NCBI GenBank assembly: GCA_007844125.1
Contig: CM017562.1
Coordinates: 63,905,138 to 63,969,137, forward strand
Direction of reading: 5' to 3'
From: Sinonovacula constricta
Lineage: Eukaryota; Mollusca; Bivalvia; Cardiida; Solecurtidae
DNA: 64,000 nucleotides
Shown: positions 48,057-57,182 of the stretch, piece after piece
Position numbering within the stretch: position 1 is the first letter of the stretch
Layout: each line of letters opens with the position of its first letter
Notes under the pieces: model-generated
Told to the model about the DNA's origin: nothing
What the model saw: only the letters and a program-made list of their open reading frames with translations
The model's database searches: none
Made by a program: the position numbers and the translations under genes

Positions 48057-48408
48057 ATGGAACATTCCAGAGTAATTAGACATTTGAACTTTTTGGCTTC
48101 CCCGAGGAAACCCAGAGGTCGTCGACGGTTGCTTCGAAACATGACGGTAGACCAGACGGAGGCCTTATGCGATGTGACGAAGCGGATTGTCGATGGAACC
48201 ATCGTTTTATTGAGAAGCGACGTGAGAATCTTCGAAGAGAAAAAGTTTGTTGTTACGATCCTTGGCTTCGAATAGGGTCTGTAGCCGCAGAAAAAAAGAA
48301 CTGTTAAAAACGCAGTCAACACTGACACCCGTTCTTTTGAGGGAAGTATACGTGGTACAAACGATCGCCGGCGAACTGAGAAGGGTCAGAGAATCCGCGG
48401 AACAATAA
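48057..48408 (+). pseudogene. small basic late protein, frameshifted
   Basis: Opens with Arg-rich 'SPRKPRGRRRLLRNMTVDQT' and a helical middle, similar in pattern to the proteins at 49452 and at 2780 in Polinton-A. The first frame ends near 48275; a related continuation ('AEKKELLKTQSTLTPVLLRE') lies in another frame to the TAA at 48406. Probably a paralogue of the 49452 gene. Function unknown. Confidence 0.5.
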
Positions 48409-48415
48409 TAAGAGG
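48406..48415 (+). promoter_or_regulatory. TAATAAGAGG junction motif (before ATPase)
   Basis: Second identical copy, again overlapping a stop codon, 24 bp before the ATPase ATG at 48440. Confidence 0.5.
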
Positions 48416-48439
48416 GACGTAGTTAAAAGATAACACATC

Positions 48440-49363
48440 ATGATCATTATGAATCTTTGCCCGGAATGTCGACGTCCTTTTTCCAGAAGAGACGTCATGT
48501 TACGTCATCTGAGAAATCTACACAACGATATACCTCCTCTGTCTTCAAAAAGCACGCCGTCGCCACCGCCAAAAGTGCCTTTTGTCCCGCCGCCGCCGCC
48601 AGAGGAATATATACAGAACACGCCGCCGCCGCCGCCGCCGCTAGAAGTGACGTATACGCCCCCGCCGCAGGAAGTGGCGTACATGACGTCGCCGCCGCAA
48701 GAATATATACAGAACACGCCGCCGCCGCCGCCGCCGCCGCAGGAAGTGACGTATACGCCGCCGCTGAGGGATATCAGTCTCTTACCGTTTGAACCTTGTT
48801 CCAGTATTATGGTGGCAGGACCGACGGGTTCGGGAAAGCCGAGATGGGCGTTTACCTTTCTTCAACAGTTGAATGTTTTGTGTATGACGCCTCCTCGCAA
48901 GATTTTGTACTGTTACGGCGTCTACCAAGATCTGTTTGACGAGATGGAAAGTAGCCTTCCCAACTTCACGTTACATAGGGGATTACCGACCTCGGAGGAA
49001 ATCGAATCATTGGCTGGAGGCGTGCACGACCTCATTATTTTGGACGACCTTATGCACGCCGCACTAGGTAGTACGACGACGGAACTTTTGTTTACCCAGG
49101 GATGCTACCACAGAAAGCTCAGTGTGGTGTTTATTAACCAAAATATTTACGGTCAAGGAAAATCGGCCAGAACCATCGCCCTCAACTGCTGGTATATGGT
49201 TCTCTTTAAGAATATTCGCGGTACGTCCCAGATACAGACCCTGGGACGACAGCTTTTTCCGCGAAAATCCAGATCCCTGACTGACGCGTTCGAAGACGCC
49301 ACGAAAAGACCTTTCGGTTACTTGATGATAGATCTGTCTTCCCGTGGATTGGACGAGTATTGA
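48440..49363 (+). CDS. packaging ATPase with N-terminal C2H2 finger and proline linker, 307 aa
   Basis: Open frame. Residues about 5-28 form a C2H2 zinc finger ('LCPECRRPFSRRDVMLRHLR'). Residues about 33-110 are a proline-rich linker built from repeats of 'PPPPP', 'EVTYTPPP' and 'EYIQNTPPPP'. The FtsK/HerA-type ATPase follows, with Walker A 'GPTGSGKPR' near 127, Walker B 'LIILDDLM' near 198 and 'FINQNIYGQGK'. The residue after the Walker A Lys is Pro instead of Thr/Ser, which should weaken Mg-ATP binding. The finger and linker are absent from the Polinton-A ATPase. Role: loading DNA into the capsid. Confidence 0.92.
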   Translation: MIIMNLCPECRRPFSRRDVMLRHLRNLHNDIPPLSSKSTPSPPPKVPFVPPPPPEEYIQNTPPPPPPLEVTYTPPPQEVAYMTSPPQEYIQNTPPPPPPPQEVTYTPPLRDISLLPFEPCSSIMVAGPTGSGKPRWAFTFLQQLNVLCMTPPRKILYCYGVYQDLFDEMESSLPNFTLHRGLPTSEEIESLAGGVHDLIILDDLMHAALGSTTTELLFTQGCYHRKLSVVFINQNIYGQGKSARTIALNCWYMVLFKNIRGTSQIQTLGRQLFPRKSRSLTDAFEDATKRPFGYLMIDLSSRGLDEY

Positions 49364-49410
49364 CTTAGAACCAACGTTTTATTAGAAGATGACGCCATCG
49401 TTTACAAATG

Positions 49411-49420
49411 TTTATAAGAG
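49411..49420 (+). promoter_or_regulatory. TTTATAAGAG motif before small late gene
   Basis: Located 48 bp after the ATPase stop and 31 bp before the ATG at 49452. It shares ATAAGAG with the other junction motifs and has the spacing of a TATA box with a short leader. Confidence 0.45.
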
Positions 49421-49451
49421 TCATCGGTAACCAGCCGCAAACCAATCTATC

Positions 49452-49790
49452 ATGAGTCGTTTAATGAAAGACCAGTGGCCGTACTTTCAACTGTTTATTT
49501 CAAAGACCACCGGTTTCCAGAGACAACGTCTTCTAGAAACTATCACCAACGATCAACTGAAAGCTTTGGTTCAGATAGTGATCAATTTTCTCAAGCGCGT
49601 ATTGACGGCGAAGCCGGCCGCGCTATCTACATTGGAGAAACACAAATATCTGTTTAGACGAATTGCCGACGAGAGAGTTGCTTATAAAAAAAAAAGAACT
49701 TGCTTCGAAAACGTCAGAAAACTATAACCAAATTGCTCGAAGCCGTAGCTCCGATCCTAAAAGCATATCTACGATTAGTGCGGTGCAAAG
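49452..49790 (+). pseudogene. small basic late protein, frameshifted
   Basis: N-terminus 'GFQRQRLLETITNDQLKALV' is the counterpart of the Polinton-A protein at 2780 and directly follows the ATPase as there. The frame changes in an A-run at about 49686-49695, after which helical, Lys/Arg-rich sequence continues in another frame to about 49790. Function unknown. Confidence 0.55.
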
Positions 49791-50013
49791 GTCCGTGTTA
49801 CTTCCGTTTGACAAATACCAACGTCTGATCGGACATAAGCCCTTGACGAAGAATCAGGATAAACAGCCAACCCTCTACACGGAAAACGTCAACAAGCACA
49901 GACAAGATCCTGTCCAGAAGATAAGACCACCGGGTATACCGGCTGCGAGGAAGGAACGGAGAAAGAAGCGACAGATCAAAACTTCCAACCTGAAACCGTG
50001 GATAGACGTGTAA
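49663..50013 (+). CDS. late protein with VLLPFDKYQRLI motif
   Basis: Counterpart of the 3088 gene in Polinton-A: 'VLLPFDKYQRLI' near 49796 and a Lys/Arg-rich C-terminus ending just before the integrase ATG. The first third of the open frame overlaps the previous gene and is probably not real coding sequence, so the true start is unclear. Function unknown. Confidence 0.5.
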   Translation: MPTRELLIKKKELASKTSENYNQIARSRSSDPKSISTISAVQRSVLLPFDKYQRLIGHKPLTKNQDKQPTLYTENVNKHRQDPVQKIRPPGIPAARKERRKKRQIKTSNLKPWIDV

Positions 50014-50015
50014 AG

Positions 50016-51147
50016 ATGGCCGAATGGAAAAGATACCTAGAGAAGATATATTTTGATCCGAGCAATCCCGGAAGTTTCGCAGGGCCTGAAAAATTGTATA
50101 ACCTGGTGAAATCCGAAGGAAAATTTCGCGTGGGAAAATACAAAATCGCTCAATGGCTGAGGGACCAGGAAGCTTATTCCTTAACCAAAGCGACGAGACG
50201 AAAATTTCAGCGATCCAGAGTTGTCGTAGAAGGACTGGACAGCCAGTGGGATATGGACCTGATGGATATGAAGGATTTGGTCAGTGATAATGAAGGTTAT
50301 CAATACGTCTTAATCGCCATCGACGTGTTCTCTAGATTCGCATGGTGCGCATCTGCGAAAAGTAAAGCCGCTAAAGACGTCGTCACACCCATGAAAGACT
50401 TGCTGCAAGGGCCGAGGATACCGAAAGTCATCAGAACGGATAAAGGGAGAGAAATTAGCAACAAGGATGTTTCTACATTCCTGAACAGCAAAGGTATACA
50501 TCATTTTTGTGCCCAAAATACCGAAACCAAGGCTAACTACGTGGAAAGACTCATCAAAACGATTAAACATAGATTGTATCGTTGCTTTATCAAGAATAGG
50601 ACCCGAAAGTACATTGATGTCCTATCGGAAATCATCAACAGTTACAACCATACCAAACATTCCAGTCTCGGACAAACTCCAGCATCCATCGACGAGAAGA
50701 ATGAACACGAAAGCGTATACGAACAGTACCTCATTCGTCAAAAACGAGACGCGCGAAAGAAAAAGAAGACATCTAAGAAAACCAAACCAAGACCCTACGC
50801 TCTCAAGCTAGGTCAAGTGGTTCGAGTGACGCACATTAGAAACGTGTTTGACCGAGAATATTCTCAAAAAATGGGCGGGAGAGGTGTTTAAGGTGAAATG
50901 ACGATTCAGAAGAGAGGGACTTCCGGTTTACATTCTAGAAGACTGGTCGGGCGAAATCATAAAAGGTACTTTTTACGAAGCGGAACTTCAGTCAGTAAAC
51001 GTCGATGAAAACACTGAATATTTCGTAGAGAAAGTGTTGAACAAAAGGAAGAAAAATAAGATGTCGGAAGTACTAGTCAGATGGCTGCACTGGCCTAAAA
51101 AGTACGATTCGTGGATACCGGAAGAAGACTTGAAATTGTATCATTAA
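50016..51147 (+). pseudogene. chromodomain integrase, frameshifted late
   Basis: The core is complete: 'WDMDLMDM' (Asp), 'RTDKGREI' (Asp) and 'NYVERLIKT' (Glu) with about 35 residues between the last two, a retroviral-type D,D(35)E catalytic domain. Frame lost near 50875-50890; the C-terminal chromodomain ('VLVRWLHWPKKYDSWIPEED') is in another frame ending at TAA 51145-51147. It would integrate the element with 6-bp duplications. The stop overlaps a TAATAAGAGG motif. Confidence 0.92.
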
Positions 51148-51154
51148 TAAGAGG
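51145..51154 (+). promoter_or_regulatory. TAATAAGAGG junction motif (integrase end)
   Basis: Third identical copy, overlapping the integrase stop and 28 bp before the ATG at 51183. Confidence 0.5.
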
Positions 51155-51182
51155 CGTGAGACAACAATCGAAACAAAACAAC

Positions 51183-51448
51183 ATGGAAAGAAATAATAGC
51201 CAAGAGTGGCGGTTGTTCGGTAGCCGGGTACCTAAAGCGGAAATCGTGTACATTTGCCAGATAATCATCGTCTTCGTGATCATCGTGACCCTATCGTAAA
51301 CCTGTCGCTAAAGAACGGGAACCCGGAGATGTGGATCAGCTTACTTTGCAGCACCATCGGGTACGCCCTACCTTCACCGACCTTGAACGATGGAAAAACA
51401 TTACCTATTTCTCAGCAGCGAGCAGTCGAAGGATCAGTTTCCATCTAA
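51183..51448 (+). pseudogene. small two-helix membrane protein, frameshifted
   Basis: First segment 'VPKAEIVYICQIIIVFVIIV' is a transmembrane helix. A second hydrophobic segment ('MWISLLCSTIGYALPSP') lies downstream in another frame, with a frame change between about 51260 and 51300. Polintons and adintoviruses often carry a small protein with this layout near the capsid genes. An envelope, entry or membrane role has been suspected for such proteins but is unproven. The tail overlaps the minor capsid start. Confidence 0.6.
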
Positions 51449-51794
51449 TCATCCGGGAGACTTCACGGTGGAGTTACCATACACCTACGATCTAGATGGA
51501 CGTTGGATATGCGCTCTAAAGGAAATATAGATACCTTTACGCGACGACATCGTGTTCGTTTGTGCGGACATGTGCGTTGAATCCTACGCTGAGAATACCA
51601 TGGTACCAGTTCTGAGGGCCTTGCAGAAAACGTCGGGTAAAAACGTACTGACCTATTTTCTATACGAGAATCCGATGCACGTGACAGTGAAAGAGAAGAC
51701 ATTGAGCCGAGTCAAAATATTTATAAGAGACAGCGAACTAAAACCTATTTCATCCGACAAAACCGTGAGGTGTTCCATTCAGTTGACAAAATAG
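51390..51794 (+). pseudogene. penton-like minor capsid protein with in-frame stop
   Basis: N-terminus 'HYLFLSSEQSKDQFPSNHPG' and 'YDLDGRWICALKEI' match the Polinton minor capsid (single jelly-roll) pattern. A TAG at 51528-51530 (codon 47) interrupts an otherwise single frame to 51794. Located between the membrane protein and the core protein. Confidence 0.8.
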
Positions 51795-51826
51795 AAGTAG
51801 AGAAATAGCAAAGACATTTTCAACGC

Positions 51827-52069
51827 ATGGCAGAAGGAAAGATTAGCCCCAACCACAGAGGACACTGGATCGTGGACGAAATACAAGTAGTAGGCCAAAC
51901 GGAAAAACCGAAACTCAAAATGGTCACACCCGTGGCTCAGGACATTGAACTCGCCAAATCCAAACTGAGAGAAGATAAAATGAACCAAAAAGTTTATAAG
52001 AGGAAGCCCGCCACCATACATAGACCTGCCAAAAGAGCGAGATACGCGACTGACGTATTTACTCGATAA
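51827..52069 (+). CDS. basic core-like protein, 80 aa
   Basis: Open frame ending 3 bp before the major capsid ATG. It has 'VTPVAQDIELAKSKLREDK' and a basic C-terminus ('RKPATIHRPAKRARYATD'), comparable in place and composition to the 5051 gene in Polinton-A but much shorter and less basic. Probably a DNA-associated virion protein; inferred from position. Confidence 0.6.
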   Translation: MAEGKISPNHRGHWIVDEIQVVGQTEKPKLKMVTPVAQDIELAKSKLREDKMNQKVYKRKPATIHRPAKRARYATDVFTR

Positions 52070-52072
52070 AAC

Positions 52073-53328
52073 ATGGCTTCTTCGAAGCACGACGACGATT
52101 TGGCTTTATTCGATTTACCAGAAGTGGAGACGGCGACGCAGAAAAGAGAATGGCTTACCGTGAGACCCATCAATCAACTCAAGCCAGGTGCCGCCATAGA
52201 ATTTAACGTTCCCGGCACATCTCTGAATTACATAGATCTCAAGAACCTGATGCTTTCGATAAAGCTTAAAATCGTCAAGGCGGATGGTTCCAACCTCACC
52301 CAGACAGACAAAGTGGGTCTAACGAACAACCCACTACACAGCATTTTCTCCCAAGTGGACATCAACTTGCAACAACATCCGACCACCGAAATTGGCGCGA
52401 ACTATGCCTACAAAGCATATCTGGACACGCTGTTGGAATGCGCGAATCAGCACGAGTTGGACTGTCAGCTGTTTATAAAAGACGATGGTGGTCTTGATAT
52501 GGACGACCCTGATCCTACAGGGAGAAACAACGGATTGTATTTGAGAGCCATAAACAATGTTTTTAGTAAGGAAATAGACCTCACGGGACGTCTCCACGTG
52601 GATATTTGTCAGCAAGATCGATTCATTCTGAACGGGGTTCCCGTGTCCATCAAACTGTGGCAAAATTCGGACAGATTCAGACTTTTGGCGAAGGACGGAT
52701 TAGAAAACTACAGGATTCTCATCACGAAATCTTCTTTAAAAGTGGCTTTAGTCAAACTGAATCAGATGTCATGCTAGCTCAAGCTGACGTCATCAAGACC
52801 ACTGACGCTCTGTATCCTTACAGTCGTTCCGTGATCAAGACCTACGCTGTTCCGCAAGGTCAATACTCGTTTACCGCCAGCGATATGTACTTGGGAGAAG
52901 TCCCCCAGCAACTAATAGTGGGTGTAGTGGAATCTGCCGCGGCTAACGGATCTTACGTCAAGAATCCTTTCAACTTTCAAAACTTCAACTGCACGTACGC
53001 CGGATTTTTTATGGACGGTCAGTCGGCACCGTCGGAACCGTTGCAACTCAATTATAAGAGCGACCAGTTTGTGGAAGCGTTCGAGCGATTGTATTGGGAT
53101 CAACTTCAGAGAGCCGTGACCATTACCAGACGCTATTTCAAAGATGGCTATTGTCTGTACGCGTTTAGACCTAACGGCGACGTCAAGGACAGACCGGAAG
53201 AGCGAGCCCACACTCGTCTAGAACTCAAGTTTGCTGAACCGCTTCCAGTCACGTGTACGGTGATCGTGTACACCAGGTTCCCTGCGCTCATGCGCATCAA
53301 CGAAAGTAGACACGTTACCTTGGAATGA
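52073..53328 (+). pseudogene. major capsid protein (hexon-like), one frameshift
   Basis: Double jelly-roll major capsid protein. Landmarks: 'FNVPGTSLNYIDLKNLMLSI', 'NNPLHSIFSQVDINL', 'LYLRAINN', 'TTDALYPYSRSVIKTYAVPQ', 'ANGSYVKNPFNFQNF'. The frame changes once, between about 52690 and 52770; the C-terminal half runs to TGA 53326-53328, overlapping the protease ATG. Over 400 residues in total, the usual family size. Confidence 0.92.
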
Positions 53329-53744
53329 TGAACGGAAACCAAATTACAGCGGCTTTAAATAGCGATCCAGTTACCCGAAAAACGTTCGGAGGCGTCCTCG
53401 CGGCGAACGAATTGAGGACGGTGATAGGACGACGACCAAAACTGTTTGTGGTGAATACGGACGTCAGAGGCATGTCGGGAAAACATTGGACGGCATTTTA
53501 TTTTCCAAAAACCGGACCTTCAGAATTCTTTGACTCTTTGGGGCATAGACCTGAACATTATCGGCGAACGTTTAAGTCAAACTTGATCCAACACGGTCCT
53601 CATTATATATACAATAGAATTCGTGTTCAACCTTACAATACCGAGACGTGCGGACAGTACTGTATTCAGTTCTCTAAACTCCGATGCCGCGGATGGTCTA
53701 TGAAACGAATTGTTAGATATTTAAGGTGTCACCCTTTTAATTGA
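53325..53744 (+). CDS. adenovirus-like cysteine protease, intact, 139 aa
   Basis: Open frame whose ATG overlaps the capsid stop. All catalytic positions of the C5/Ulp1 fold are present: His54 ('GKHWTAFYF'), Asp70 ('EFFDSLG'), Gln102 ('VQPYNTETC') and Cys109 ('TCGQYC'). It is expected to process capsid proteins during maturation. Shorter than adenain (about 200 aa) but normal for Polintons. Confidence 0.92.
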   Translation: MMNGNQITAALNSDPVTRKTFGGVLAANELRTVIGRRPKLFVVNTDVRGMSGKHWTAFYFPKTGPSEFFDSLGHRPEHYRRTFKSNLIQHGPHYIYNRIRVQPYNTETCGQYCIQFSKLRCRGWSMKRIVRYLRCHPFN

Positions 53745-54543
53745 CAAACTTGTTTTATTATGTATGTTATAAATTTGACGTATTGTTTGTATTTTGGAAA
53801 GACGTTTCATGTATATTATATTTGTATATTATATTTGTATTGACTTTGAATTTATATTTGTGCCTTTTACTTTATTGAGTGTGTGTGTGTGTGTGTTAAA
53901 GTTTAATTGTGTTAAATAATCGCTAAACTTTGCTTTCGATGAAACTAAAAAGTTATATATTTAGGATCCAACTCTTTTTGTTACTGTGTGTATAAAAACG
54001 TACTGTTACAAGTGTTTCGTTTCATGTATATTGTATTTGAACTTACTTTGATTTGATTGTAAAAAAATCATTCCCTTGTATTAAGGTGTTAATAGTAAAT
54101 TCCGGTTCTTCATAGTATATGTGTATTAACTTTAAATTTAATGCGCATGTACAAGATGTTATAGTTGTATAATGTATTTTTTGTATTGTATGTTTTGTAA
54201 ACTTATTAACTCGTATCATTGTGTAAATGGTGTATGATTATATATTCTCTCTAATAAAAATCATCGAGACTGAAACGTATTGTTTTGTTTTTATTTATTA
54301 AAAAATACATTAACACTCATGTCTCGGATTAACGAATCGGCTTAAGTAATTCTAAAAAATACATTAAAATTCTAAAAAATACATTAAATATAATGTTTAA
54401 CGAGACTTGAGGTGATTTCGTGAATACGGATCATGAAATTCAATAAAAATAATAACAAAAACTGAGTATAATTATATTTATCTTATTTATTTACCCCGCT
54501 CAATACAGTACCTTGGGGATTAGGGCGGTCCCCCTTCGGCACT
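53745..54543. other. convergent 3' region in Polinton-B
   Basis: Between the protease and the minus-strand TBP-like frame. It contains a (GT)n run (about 53879-53896), a polyadenylation-like AATAAA (about 54252) and short repeats of 'TCTAAAAAATACATTAA' near 54350-54388. No coding evidence. Confidence 0.5.
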
Positions 54544-55053
54544 TTATAACAATGGTAATTCTATCAAAATGGGTATACACGTATCATGCAAGTGTTTTAA
54601 ACGCTTAATACCGGTCATTAGTACGGATCCGGTATGAAAACACGTAAAATGAATCGAGTTTTTGGTAAACATGGCGGCCGGAAACAACTCTGGTTCGTAA
54701 TGTCCGTCGTAATAACGAACCACTTTATATAAATCCAAAGGTCCGTCCACTTTGAATGAAGCCGAAATCGTAATCACTTTGACGTCTGATAAGATGACCT
54801 TCTATCCTAGAATTTGTATGCGTCGGGCGTAGCGTCTCAGTCTTTTCTTGGCCTCCGCAACGTAGCCGATTCTACCATTTACTTGTATTTATCCGGTAGA
54901 AAACACCGTACAATGTCCACCGATTTTGGCATGTTCCCATATGGCGCCGGAATATTTGGCTGGGTCGAAAATAATGTTTGTCGTTTTATTAACAAAACGT
55001 TTTAAGTCAATGGCGCAATTAAGGCGTCCGGAGCACACTACGTTGTTGATCAT
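54544..55053 (-). pseudogene. TATA-binding-protein-like gene with two in-frame stops, 169 codons
   Basis: One reading frame from ATG 55053, 1 nt after the PC4-like stop, to 54544, interrupted only by TAA (54889-54891, codon 55) and TAG (54802-54804, codon 84). It has two TBP-like repeats. The first contains 'NNVVCSGRLNCAIDLKRF', 'FDPAKYSGAIW' and 'RLRRYARRIQ'. The second contains 'PLDLYKVVRYYDGHYEPELF', 'PAAMF' and 'SVLMTGI', comparable to the 'YEPELFPG' region and the glycine-ended strands of cellular TBP. The length is near the about 180-aa TBP core. TBP binds promoter TATA elements and nucleates transcription initiation. Sequence is far from a metazoan TBP, so a processed host copy is unlikely. 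Confidence 0.75.
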
Positions 55054-55054
55054 T

Positions 55055-55543
55055 TTACCAGTTCATGTATTCGTTCGGATTACACTCGGAACACCTGAGA
55101 TAGCCTTGCTGATTAGCGTGGTCGCTTTGAAAGAGACACGGCACGACGCTGCTGAGTTCTGGTACGGCGGATCCCACCTCGGGAATGAATCGTTTAACTT
55201 CTTCGTACTCCAAGGGCCTCATACACAATCCTTTCTTGCAAGGTACCACTTCGTCCTGAGGCTTCCAATACTTTCGAAAGTCCACGCAAGGGTTGTCCGC
55301 CTTGACGGTACAATACACGTTACCGCCCAAGTGGGTTTGGTACAGTTTGCCCTCTTTCAACGCTCCATCTATGTACTTCAAACTGTCAACGAGACATTTT
55401 CAGCGCATTAACGTTAAGCTGATCCCTTTCTTGGTCGGTTTATCGTTGTCCCACTCTCTTAGGTCCACTCTCTTTTCACCGTTCCACTCGCTGACGGTGA
55501 CCTGTCTGCCGTTACCCAAGGCGAAACACGAACTGTTTTCCAT
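55055..55543 (-). pseudogene. tandem PC4-like transcription coactivator, in-frame stop
   Basis: One frame of 163 codons from ATG 55543, with a TGA at 55400-55402 (codon 48). The first module resembles the PC4/Sub1 ssDNA-binding fold ('GRQVTVSEWNGEKRVDLREW', 'DKPTKKGISLTL'). A second copy follows ('CVDFRKYWKPQDEVVPCKKG' then 'VKRFIPEVGSAVPEL'). The C-terminus has 'LRCSECNP', a partial zinc-ribbon-like element. PC4 proteins bind melted or single-stranded DNA and assist transcription or replication. It lies directly upstream of the TBP-like frame, as if co-transcribed. Confidence 0.75.
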
Positions 55544-55650
55544 AATGACGCGAATGTCTAACTGATACAGAGGCAGCCGCCGGTGCTCCTTCTTTTAATA
55601 CAACTATTAACGTGACCCCAATTTTTATTGGCTAGCAATTTCTACAACTT

Positions 55651-55858
55651 TCATTGGTTCGATTTAAAATAACCGTCATTTTAAAGTGGCGTTGGTACTT
55701 AGGTGATCGCGTGACGTCAATAACCACTTAAGGAAGGAGTGACCCTCTTAAGTATGACTCATACCCGCGTGACACGCCTAACGCTGATGACGTTAATACC
55801 CACTTAAGAACCACTTAAGTCATTTCCTGTTTTGGCCCCAAAGTGACCCTTTTGTAGT
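55651..55858 (-). repeat. Polinton-B right terminal inverted repeat
   Basis: Inverted copy of 38957-39165. TGACGTCA and ATGACTCAT palindromes are retained, while one of the TGACGTCA sites has mutated. Flanked by TTTAAT (55859-55864). Confidence 0.93.
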
Positions 55859-55864
55859 TTTAAT

Positions 55865-56786
55865 GTGCGCTCAAATTTGCTTCACTTTTCTAAATGTCTT
55901 TGTCGGACATGAAATTTAACCTGACGTATGTAAATACTTGCTTTTTGTTCGCTTAAGCCAGTTTGCCTATATCAAAAACAATTAACAAAACCTTTAACCC
56001 TATTTATGAGAATTTGGGAACATATTCAGCATTTAATTTTAGTAAATATTTTTGTGACCTCTACCTCAATTGTTAGACAGTACAAATCGCGAAAATTCGC
56101 CCTTAATGTCTAATCTTTCTTTGTCAATAAAATAGCACGACGTGTTAAAACAGATACCGAGTCAGAGCGGATTACCCGGATGATATAACGCGATCTCAAA
56201 AGTAAGTGATCGCGCGCTTTAAAAGTTTAAAAAAAAAGAAATAAAAAAAAAGAAGAAAAAGCTAACTGTGCAGTGTTGATCAGATAGATTTAGGACATAT
56301 ACACAGCATTTCGCGGGATCTTGTTGGGTACCAATAATTAACATGGTTGTTTGAGAAAAAACTGTCGGATACCACCTATATATATATCTATTCTGAAATA
56401 ACAAATTGTCATTAATCTTTCGTATTAAGATGATCTCGGCAAATATGTGGAGAGGTTTACATATTTTATTTGGCCATTTTTACAAACAAAAGCAACATGT
56501 ATATATGACCATACACTTATACATTTTACCATTTATTATTTCCTTATTTCCAAACGATGTAAAAATTAAACACATTTTTATTAATCGTTCATAAAACAAT
56601 TTACGACTAAGCTTAATTCGTCAAACGTTCAAGTCAATCAATGTTGATGTGTTTCTATTTATGTAAAACGATGTATTACCTAACTTACTGTAAGTGTGAG
56701 GAATGAGAGGTAGCCCCTCGGAATGCCGGGCTGACTGTTCCATCTGGTCAGATGTCACTATCACTGTACTCAGCTGTTACCATGAC
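55865..56786. other. host intergenic, no gene seen
   Basis: AT-rich with an A/G-rich tract near 56230-56260. Short open frames only. Confidence 0.4.
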
Positions 56787-56854
56787 TATAAAAGGGAGAT
56801 CGTTGGCAATATTTGGACACATTTCGGCTATCAACAAACACGGTAACAGTCCAG
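56787..56854 (+). promoter_or_regulatory. TATA box and untranslated first exon
   Basis: TATAAAAG at 56787-56794 is followed about 30 bp later by a plausible start site, then a leader ending in CCAG|GTAACT (exon end 56854). A matching acceptor (TTTCTAG) precedes 57125, leading into the signal-peptide exon. Confidence 0.55.
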
Positions 56855-57182
56855 GTAACTGTTCATTTATTGAAAAGTTTAAAATTTTCTGATTTAAAAA
56901 CGTGTGTTTATTTTTTAATTATATTATAGTATGTGTGTGTATTTTAGAAGTAGCTGTTTGTTTACACCATGAAATATTTTCCCTCTCTCGAACATGACTC
57001 TACTTTTACTTATCACAGTGCAATTTAATGTTAATTTTAACTTTTAACACCAGGCGTTTTTTACCGAAATTTCGATTTTATTACTTCAAAAGATTTAACA
57101 ATTGCAATATAATCCCATTTCTAGGCACATACCAACAACTAGACCTATTTTGAAGGTATAATTGTTTATCTAACCAAATTTT

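Noticed and set aside
51721..53060. TATAAGAG sites inside coding sequence (51721, 51993, 53051) as certain promoters
   Set aside because: They also spell ordinary codons, so only the junction copies are annotated; kept as supporting evidence.
54926..55411. Plus-strand frame opposite the PC4/TBP-like genes
   Set aside because: Antisense shadow of minus-strand frames that carry conserved motifs.
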